Of a stretch of 51,916 nt of DNA, positions 46,635 to 51,916 are shown piece after piece. How positions within the stretch are numbered: the first letter of the stretch is position 1; each line of letters starts with the position of its first letter. Origin of the DNA: Prochlorococcus sp. AG-436-E22. Its GTDB lineage: Bacteria > Cyanobacteriota > Cyanobacteriia > PCC-6307 > Cyanobiaceae. The notes below the pieces were generated by a model. That model worked only from the letters and a program-made list of their open reading frames with translations, searched no databases and was not told the origin of the DNA. The stretch lies in assembly GCA_003212615.1 (NCBI GenBank), contig QCPG01000006.1, positions 1 through 51,916 of the forward strand, written 5' to 3'. The translations under genes and the position numbers were made by a program.

Positions 46635-47780
46635 TTAATTGGATAATATTTCTTTTACTTTTTCAATCCCACCTTCAATAGATCTCGATTGAATTTTGAA
46701 TTTAGACAAGATTTGTGAAGCTTTTTCAGAACGTTTCCCGGATTTACATATGGTGAAAACCTCTTTAATTAAACTTTCTTTTTTAATAAATTCTAAGTCA
46801 GACTTTTGGCGCAAAGTACTTAGGGGGATTGATATAGAACCCTCTATTGCGGAAGTAGGAAATTCTTCATTTTCCCTAACATCAATTAAAATAATTTTGT
46901 TTGGTTTTGCTTTGTATAAGTTATAGAAATCATTAGCATTGATTTTGTTGACTTCATTATTTTTCTCAGAACATTCATCGTAACTATAAAAGTCCACAAA
47001 CTGAGAAAGATTTTTTATTTGCTTATTTACCTGATCACTTTTTAAATATAATTTTTTCATATTCATATTCAACAGATCAAAAAACAAAATTTTGCCATCC
47101 AAAATTTCACCTTTTTTTAAAATGATTTTAATAATCTCATTCACCTGAAGAACTCCGATTAAACCTGTTGAAACACCCACCACTCCATATTCTTCACAAC
47201 TAGGGATAGTATTTTTTGAAGGTGATTCTGGAAGCAAGTCTCTTAAATTAGGACTATTTTTATGTAAATTAAAAACACTCACTTGCCCTTCAAAGCCTTG
47301 TACACTTCCAAAGACTAGAGGTTTGTTTAAGATTAGGCACGCATCATTTATCAAATATCTAGTGCCAAAGTTATCTGAGCAATCACAAATAATGTCAAAT
47401 TTTTGAATTATTTCTAATGCATTATTAGGATTAATTCTCTGCGCAAATGTTAATAATTCAGAATTAGGATTAAATTTTTTAATTCTTTCCCGGGCAGAAT
47501 CAATTTTAAGATTGCCAATAGTATTTGTTTCATGAATTATTTGTCTTTGGAGATTAGACTTCTCAACGTGATCATTATCTACTATTCCAATTTTTCCAAT
47601 TCCTGTTGCCGCTAGATAAAGCAAAACAGAAGATCCAAGCCCACCTGCTCCAATACATAAAACTGAGCTGTTTTTTAGATCTAGTTGACCCTCATAACCT
47701 ATCTCTTTGAGGGTTAAATGTTTTTGATATCTTTCTTGTTCATCTGGGTTTAAGAAATTAGATTTGATATCCTTAGACAT
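46635..47780 (-). CDS. moeB: MoeB/ThiF-family adenylyltransferase with C-terminal rhodanese domain
   Basis: E1-like enzyme that adenylates the C-terminus of a sulfur-carrier protein; the rhodanese domain can supply sulfur. The 381-residue protein has the nucleotide motif IGAGGLGSSVLLYLAATG, DNDHVEKSNLQRQ, CSDNFGTRYLIND and PSCEEYGVVG, then a rhodanese domain from about residue 275 with active-site loop CKSGKRS (Cys345). Both CxxC zinc pairs common in MoeB/ThiF are absent. Whether it serves molybdopterin, thiamine (ThiS) or another pathway is open. Confidence 0.9.
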   Translation of the reverse strand: MSKDIKSNFLNPDEQERYQKHLTLKEIGYEGQLDLKNSSVLCIGAGGLGSSVLLYLAATGIGKIGIVDNDHVEKSNLQRQIIHETNTIGNLKIDSARERIKKFNPNSELLTFAQRINPNNALEIIQKFDIICDCSDNFGTRYLINDACLILNKPLVFGSVQGFEGQVSVFNLHKNSPNLRDLLPESPSKNTIPSCEEYGVVGVSTGLIGVLQVNEIIKIILKKGEILDGKILFFDLLNMNMKKLYLKSDQVNKQIKNLSQFVDFYSYDECSEKNNEVNKINANDFYNLYKAKPNKIILIDVRENEEFPTSAIEGSISIPLSTLRQKSDLEFIKKESLIKEVFTICKSGKRSEKASQILSKFKIQSRSIEGGIEKVKEILSN

Positions 47781-48078
47781 ATCGATTCTTTAACTTTACA
47801 AAATAAAATAAACTATAAAAATATAATAATTTAAATAAAAATTTTAGCCTTTTAAATTTTTCCTATTGCCGAGATTTATTAATATTTTTGTTAGAACTAG
47901 ACGATAATTGTGAAGTTTTTATAAATCAATTTTAAGTTTAAATATCTTCAAAAACTTTATATATCAATACATCTAAAAAATACAAAATGTTTCGGTTCGG
48001 AATTTTGCACAACAAAAAGGTAGTCAACAGGCGTTTTTTCCGATACTGTCTGGTTCATATATATAATTTGCAGCCTGA
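47781..48078. other. 298-base intergenic region between moeB-like and curT
   Basis: The longest gene-free stretch of the window. The left half is very AT-rich and shows nothing clear. The right part (about 47990-48060) is noticeably more GC-rich than its surroundings, and TATAAT at 48062-48067 stands only 17 bases before the first possible curT start codon. The GC-rich block may be an activator site or hold a small RNA, but I recognise no known family and see no good hairpin. Confidence 0.4.
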
Positions 48079-48450
48079 ATGTTCATGAGTGACAACAGTT
48101 CCGAGTCAAATCAAGGCTCTGGCTCCGATACAAGCGCCGACACCAAAAGTTTTTCAGAGAAGTACTCTGATGTTATGGGAAAAGTCAACGAAACCCTTGG
48201 AAATGTTGATTGGACCCAAATGGGTAAATACGGTAAAGCCGCAGGCATTATTGCCGTTGTGATCATCGCTCAAATAATCATTAAAGTTGTTATTGACACG
48301 ATTAACTTTTTCCCAATTCTTCCAGGATTACTGGAACTACTAGGAGTAATAGTTGTTGGTCAATGGAGCTGGCAGAATCTTCGCACCAGTGAAAATCGTG
48401 AAGCGGTTTTAGATAAGGTACAAAATCTTAAAAAGACATATTTAGGATAG
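48079..48450 (+). CDS. curT: CurT/CAAD-domain thylakoid membrane curvature protein
   Basis: Cyanobacterial CURVATURE THYLAKOID 1 homologue, which bends thylakoid membranes. The protein is 123 residues from ATG 48079 or 121 from ATG 48085 (MSDNSSES); the second looks more natural. A Ser/Asp-rich soluble N-terminus is followed by NVDWTQMGKYGKAAG, two membrane helices (about residues 52-71 and 78-97) joined by a short FFPILPG turn, and an amphipathic helical tail NREAVLDKVQNLKKTYLG, exactly the family layout. Codons here are richer in C and G than those of the neighbours, as in highly expressed genes. Confidence 0.9.
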   Translation: MFMSDNSSESNQGSGSDTSADTKSFSEKYSDVMGKVNETLGNVDWTQMGKYGKAAGIIAVVIIAQIIIKVVIDTINFFPILPGLLELLGVIVVGQWSWQNLRTSENREAVLDKVQNLKKTYLG

Positions 48451-48457
48451 TTGAAGA

Positions 48458-49336
48458 TTACATATTGAGTATTGCTTTTACGTAATTTTTGACTTGATTT
48501 AAATATGATCCTCCGAACATATTGGCATGATTCAATATGTGGTAAAAATTATAAATAATAATTCTTTTTTCAAAACCTTGTTTAATTGGAAAAATTTTAT
48601 GATACTCTTCATAAAATTCTTTTCTAAAACCTCCAAATAATTTTGTCATAGCTATATCTACTTCATTATCTGCCCACCAAGATGCCGGGTCAAATATAAC
48701 TCCCTTTCCACTTTTTTCTATTCCTACATTTCCTGACCATAAATCACCATGAACAAGAGTATTTATAGGAGTATGATTCAGTAATTCGGATTTAATTGTT
48801 TCTTTAACTTTATTTATAGTTTCTTTGTCTAAAATATTTGACTTAAGAATTGATAATTGAGGTAATATTCGCAAGTTTAAAAAACAATCTATCCAATTAT
48901 TGTCCCAGCCTTTTTTCTGCTCTGTTATTCCAATAAAACCCTCAACTGGGTATCCAAAACTTTTTGGATTAGACTCACTTGCATTTAAGTGCATTTCTCC
49001 CAAACCTTCTCCAAGCTTTTTTTGATCAAAGTTTTGCATATCTATCCATTCAATTAAAAGAATTTCTATATTTTTAATATGTTTATATGCAATCACTTCT
49101 GGAACAACTAAGTTTTTTTGATTAATATGCTCTCTCAAATTTTGAAGACAATATTGCTCAAATTTGAGAAACTTTTTTTTTCTATTGTTTTTTTTAAGAA
49201 ATAATTTCTTGTTTGCAAATTCTATTTGCCATGCGTTATGAATATTCCCCCCATGGACTTGTTCTATACTTTTTGGATAGGCTTCACCTAATTCATCACA
49301 AATTTCGCTAATTTCAATAGGAGATAATTTTTGCAT
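48458..49336 (-). CDS. fructosamine kinase family protein
   Basis: Kinase of the fructosamine-3-kinase / aminoglycoside-phosphotransferase-like fold, which in characterised members phosphorylates sugars attached to protein amines so that they fall off. The 292-residue protein has VHGGNIHNAWQIEF, a Lys-containing KLFLKKN strand, the catalytic loop LVHGDLWSGNVG and the metal motif FDPASWWADNEVDIAMTKLFG (core FDPASWWADNE). It is divergent from crtD with five bases between the start codons. Confidence 0.9.
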   Translation of the reverse strand: MQKLSPIEISEICDELGEAYPKSIEQVHGGNIHNAWQIEFANKKLFLKKNNRKKKFLKFEQYCLQNLREHINQKNLVVPEVIAYKHIKNIEILLIEWIDMQNFDQKKLGEGLGEMHLNASESNPKSFGYPVEGFIGITEQKKGWDNNWIDCFLNLRILPQLSILKSNILDKETINKVKETIKSELLNHTPINTLVHGDLWSGNVGIEKSGKGVIFDPASWWADNEVDIAMTKLFGGFRKEFYEEYHKIFPIKQGFEKRIIIYNFYHILNHANMFGGSYLNQVKNYVKAILNM

Positions 49337-49341
49337 TTCTA

Positions 49342-50847
49342 ATGAGCAAGTCTGAAGTTGTTGTTGTTGGTGCTGGTATAGCAGGACTCACTTCTGCAGC
49401 AATTTTATCAAAACAAGGATTATCAGTTACTTTAATCGAATCTCATAATCAATCAGGAGGCTGTGCTGGCACTTTTAAAAGAAATAATTATATTTTTGAT
49501 GTTGGCGCAACTCAAGTTGCCGGATTAGAGAAAGGAGGAATCCATTCAAGAATTTTTGATTTTTTAGATATACCACTCCCAGAAGCTACCATTTTAGACC
49601 CAGCTTGCATTGTTGATTTAAATGATGGTAGTAAGCCAATCCATATTTGGCATGAAAAAACTAAATGGATTGCTGAACTAGAAATGCAGTTTCCTGGAAG
49701 TCATAGATTTTGGAAACTTTGCACCCTTATTCATCAAAGTAATTGGATATTTGCAAATAATAATCCAGTAATGCCAATCAGTAATTTTTGGGACTTGTCT
49801 CAACTTCTAAAAGCATTAGTTCTGCCAAACCTTGTTTCAGGTGTTTTACTCAAATCTACTATTTTTGATTTATTACGTATATGTGGATTATCTAAGAATG
49901 ATCGCTTGATTTCATTCTTAAATCTTCAACTAAAACTCTATTCTCAAGAGGATGTTTATAATACTGCTGCATTATATGGCTCTACTGTTCTTCAGATGTG
50001 CCAGCAGCCACATGGTCTTTGGCATCTTAAAAAATCTATGCAGTCTTTAAGTGACGCATTAGAAAGTTCATTGATTAAAACTGGAGTTAATCTCATTTTT
50101 GGCCAAAAAGTGAATTCTATAAATTTTGATGACCTAAATATGTGTTGGAAAGTATTTGCTAATTCGAAAACAAATTCTTTTGTTTACCAAGCCAAAGATG
50201 TGATTTATACCGCGCCTCCTCAATCTTTGCTAAAGCATTTGAAGGAACCTTTAAATAGAAAACAAATTTATAAAAATCGACTTATTAATTTGCCTGATCC
50301 AAGTGGAGCTATAGTTTTTTATTCGGCATTAAAAAAAGAACATATTAAAAAAATTTCTTCCAATCATTATCAATTTTTGTCGGATGAATTTGGTTCGTTA
50401 TTTGTATCAATTAGCGATGATGGTGATGGAAGAGCACCAAAAGGTGAGGTTACTTTAATAGCGAGTGTTTTTACTAAGACAAAATATTGGTTTAACTTAG
50501 ATAAACAAAGTTATTTAAAGAGGAAAAAGTATTGCCTAAACAAAATCTCCCTAGAATTGGAAAGTCATTTTGATATTGTTTCTGAAAATTGGCTTCATAG
50601 GGAATTAGCCACTCCATTGGGATTTGAAAAATGGACAAATAGACCTAATGGAATAGTAGGTGGCCTTGGTCAAAGTCCAGATATGTTTGGTTTATTTGGA
50701 TTATCAAGTAGGACTCCTTTTAAAGGTTTATGGCTATGTGGAGATTCGATTTATCCAGGAGAGGGAACAGCAGGTGTTAGTCAGTCTGCATTAATGGTTT
50801 CAAGGCAAATTTTAGCTTCTAAAGGCATTGATAATTTTAATCTATAA
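49342..50847 (+). CDS. crtD: CrtD-like carotenoid desaturase/isomerase family oxidoreductase
   Basis: FAD-dependent phytoene-desaturase-family protein matching the cyanobacterial C-3',4' desaturase group. The 501-residue protein has the dinucleotide fold VVVGAGIAGLTSAAILSKQG with E-SHNQSGGCAGTF, and the C-terminal FAD motif LWLCGDSIYPGEGTAGVSQSAL. The middle is typical of CrtD/CrtH relatives. Prochlorococcus pigments known to me do not need a 3',4'-desaturation, so the reaction is uncertain. Its end overlaps the converging tyrA gene by 11 bases. Confidence 0.82.
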   Translation: MSKSEVVVVGAGIAGLTSAAILSKQGLSVTLIESHNQSGGCAGTFKRNNYIFDVGATQVAGLEKGGIHSRIFDFLDIPLPEATILDPACIVDLNDGSKPIHIWHEKTKWIAELEMQFPGSHRFWKLCTLIHQSNWIFANNNPVMPISNFWDLSQLLKALVLPNLVSGVLLKSTIFDLLRICGLSKNDRLISFLNLQLKLYSQEDVYNTAALYGSTVLQMCQQPHGLWHLKKSMQSLSDALESSLIKTGVNLIFGQKVNSINFDDLNMCWKVFANSKTNSFVYQAKDVIYTAPPQSLLKHLKEPLNRKQIYKNRLINLPDPSGAIVFYSALKKEHIKKISSNHYQFLSDEFGSLFVSISDDGDGRAPKGEVTLIASVFTKTKYWFNLDKQSYLKRKKYCLNKISLELESHFDIVSENWLHRELATPLGFEKWTNRPNGIVGGLGQSPDMFGLFGLSSRTPFKGLWLCGDSIYPGEGTAGVSQSALMVSRQILASKGIDNFNL

Positions 50848-51676
50848 AATCTCCTCTGATTTCTTTTGCTTCAGTAAGTTTTTTAGAAAGTAAGTCCCAA
50901 TTTTTTTCCTTTATCAGAGATTCCAATATATTCAGCTTATTTTTAAAATTATTTATGGCATTTAAAACATTAATCTGATTGTTGATAGCTAAGTCTATGC
51001 CTAATTGAGCATTGCCGCCGCCAACTCTCGAAGTGTCAGCAAATCCTGTAGCTGCGAGTTTTTGTGTGAGGTCTAATAAAGATTGGTTATTTTTTTTATT
51101 TACAGTTTCTATTAGTGCAGAAGCTAAAAATATAGGTAAATGAGAAATTAAAGATACTGCTTGATCATGCTCTTTTGGAGAAGCTTGGCAAATTTCACAA
51201 TTCATTGATTTTATTAGCTCGGAAAGAGTGCTTATTGCATTTAAATCACTATTTTGTGTAGGGGTAATAATCCATTTTGCGTTTTCAAAAAGATCTTCAA
51301 AACCTGAATCAACTCCTTTGTGCTCTGTACCTGCCATTGGATGTGATCCAATAAATAAAGGATGTAAATTTTCCCATTTATTTATTATTGGTTCTTTAAC
51401 AGAGCCAACATCGGTTACTATCGTTTCTTTTGGAATTGATGCTACTAATTGCTGAGATGGATTTATCAAATCTTTGATAGGCAATGCCAAAATTATGAGC
51501 TCACATTTTTTTAATAAGCTCAGTTCACAGCTAACAAAATTTGCAAGCTTTTTTTCTTTAGCTTTTTTTTCATTAACTTCATTATTTGCTACTCCATAAA
51601 TTGTATGGTTTAAACTTTGGAGTTTTAATCCTAATGATCCGCCAATTAAACCTAATCCTACTATTCCAATTTTCAT
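50837..51676 (-). CDS. tyrA: prephenate/arogenate dehydrogenase
   Basis: NAD(P)-dependent step to tyrosine. The 279-residue protein starts with the Rossmann motif VGLGLIGGSLGLKL, followed by ALPIKDL, GSHPMAGTEHKGVDSG with the catalytic-type His, and HDQAVSLISHLPIFLASAL. In cyanobacteria the substrate is usually arogenate with NADP, which I infer rather than see. There is no ACT regulatory domain and no fused chorismate mutase. Confidence 0.95.
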   Translation of the reverse strand: MKIGIVGLGLIGGSLGLKLQSLNHTIYGVANNEVNEKKAKEKKLANFVSCELSLLKKCELIILALPIKDLINPSQQLVASIPKETIVTDVGSVKEPIINKWENLHPLFIGSHPMAGTEHKGVDSGFEDLFENAKWIITPTQNSDLNAISTLSELIKSMNCEICQASPKEHDQAVSLISHLPIFLASALIETVNKKNNQSLLDLTQKLAATGFADTSRVGGGNAQLGIDLAINNQINVLNAINNFKNKLNILESLIKEKNWDLLSKKLTEAKEIRGDFID

Positions 51677-51771
51677 AGATTGATTAATTCGAGACTTTGT
51701 TATATTGATACCAATTTTTTGTATATTAGAGTCATAAATTTTGTGTGTATTTGAAATTAATTAAATTATAA

Positions 51772-51916
51772 ATGCTTGAAATTTTAAGTCATCAATATTT
51801 GAAAAATTTTTTGAGAGAACAAAGTATTAATTGGGATCACATATATTCTTTTGCGAGAATCATTTCCAAGTGTATTGCAAATGATTCGACATATCTAGTT
51901 AATTCAGAAATTTTTT
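51772..51916 (+). CDS. 5' part of an unidentified gene, cut by the window end
   Basis: From ATG at 51772 the frame stays open to the window end (48 codons): MLEILSHQYLKNFLREQSIN and onward, with a helical, mixed-charge character. It is divergent from tyrA with 95 bases between starts. A helicase-type protein is known near tyrA in related genomes as far as I recall, but too little is visible to name it. Confidence 0.5.
   Translation, partial: MLEILSHQYLKNFLREQSINWDHIYSFARIISKCIANDSTYLVNSEIF

Overview
The window is chromosomal DNA from a marine picocyanobacterium, almost certainly a high-light-adapted Prochlorococcus. Support comes from the very AT-rich base composition (AT-rich third codon positions throughout), tightly packed genes with short spacers, photosystem I genes psaC and psaD, NDH-1 subunit ndhS, the ho1-pebA-pebB bilin cassette, a CurT/CAAD thylakoid-curvature protein, the panC-cmk fusion usual in cyanobacteria, and a cyanobacterial-type RNase P RNA. 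The exact clade or strain cannot be fixed from sequence reading alone. There is no prophage, insertion sequence or CRISPR array. Most of the window is ordinary core genome; the only clearly accessory stretch is about 27.3-28.25 kb.

Layout. 0-3 kb: the 3' part of an M20 amidohydrolase, a small membrane protein, and thiC under a TPP riboswitch. 3-6.5 kb, minus strand: acpP-fabF-tkt. 6.6-8.9 kb: psaC and glmS. 8.9-10.9 kb: rimM, ndhS, rnc, the RNase P RNA directly upstream of rnc on the same strand, and tRNA-Arg(CCT). 11-14.4 kb: two small conserved proteins and glgP. 14.5-19 kb: a CPA2 antiporter with a terminator-like hairpin just before its start codon, then an alpha/beta hydrolase, a mutarotase-like protein and a four-carbon acid-sugar kinase homologue. 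19-26.5 kb: icd, an unknown protein, ho1-pebA-pebB, a low-molecular-weight phosphatase, panC-cmk and purM. 26.6-28.25 kb: an unknown protein, a tiny cysteine-rich protein, a tandem-repeat ORF that is visibly decaying, and tRNA-Cys. 28.25-32.2 kb: a lipid-A-disaccharide-synthase-like protein, a small protein, an RNase D-like exonuclease, a probable cytochrome b6f haem-assembly protein and hemF. 32.3-36.1 kb: mrp, rodA and an atypical histidine kinase. 36.2-42.8 kb: psaD, trpE, gshA, ppc and a GNAT-like protein. 42.8-47.8 kb: tRNA-Arg(CCG), recF, speD, larE-like, a duplicated CobA/BtuR-like protein, and a MoeB/ThiF-rhodanese protein. 48-51.9 kb: curT, a fructosamine-kinase-like protein, crtD-like, tyrA and the 5' end of a further gene.

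How the genes work together. Central carbon metabolism (tkt, icd, ppc, glgP), photosynthetic electron transport (psaC, psaD, ndhS, curT), tetrapyrrole and bilin synthesis (hemF, ho1, pebA, pebB), cofactors (thiC, panC, a ThiF-like activator, a LarE-like sulfur transferase, CobA-like ATPase), amino acids and thiols (trpE, tyrA, gshA), fatty acids (acpP, fabF), cell wall (glmS, rodA) and RNA processing (rnc, rnpB, rimM, RNase D) are interleaved in short operons, as is usual for a streamlined genome.

No large undescribed system is evident. The observations most worth following are the decaying 34-residue tandem-repeat gene beside tRNA-Cys, the terminator-like hairpin 10 nt before the antiporter start codon, a histidine-kinase-like protein with a degenerate ATP-binding domain coupled to rodA, the rnpB-rnc arrangement, and two cofactor-related proteins (LarE-like, duplicated CobA-like) whose roles are unclear in this kind of organism.
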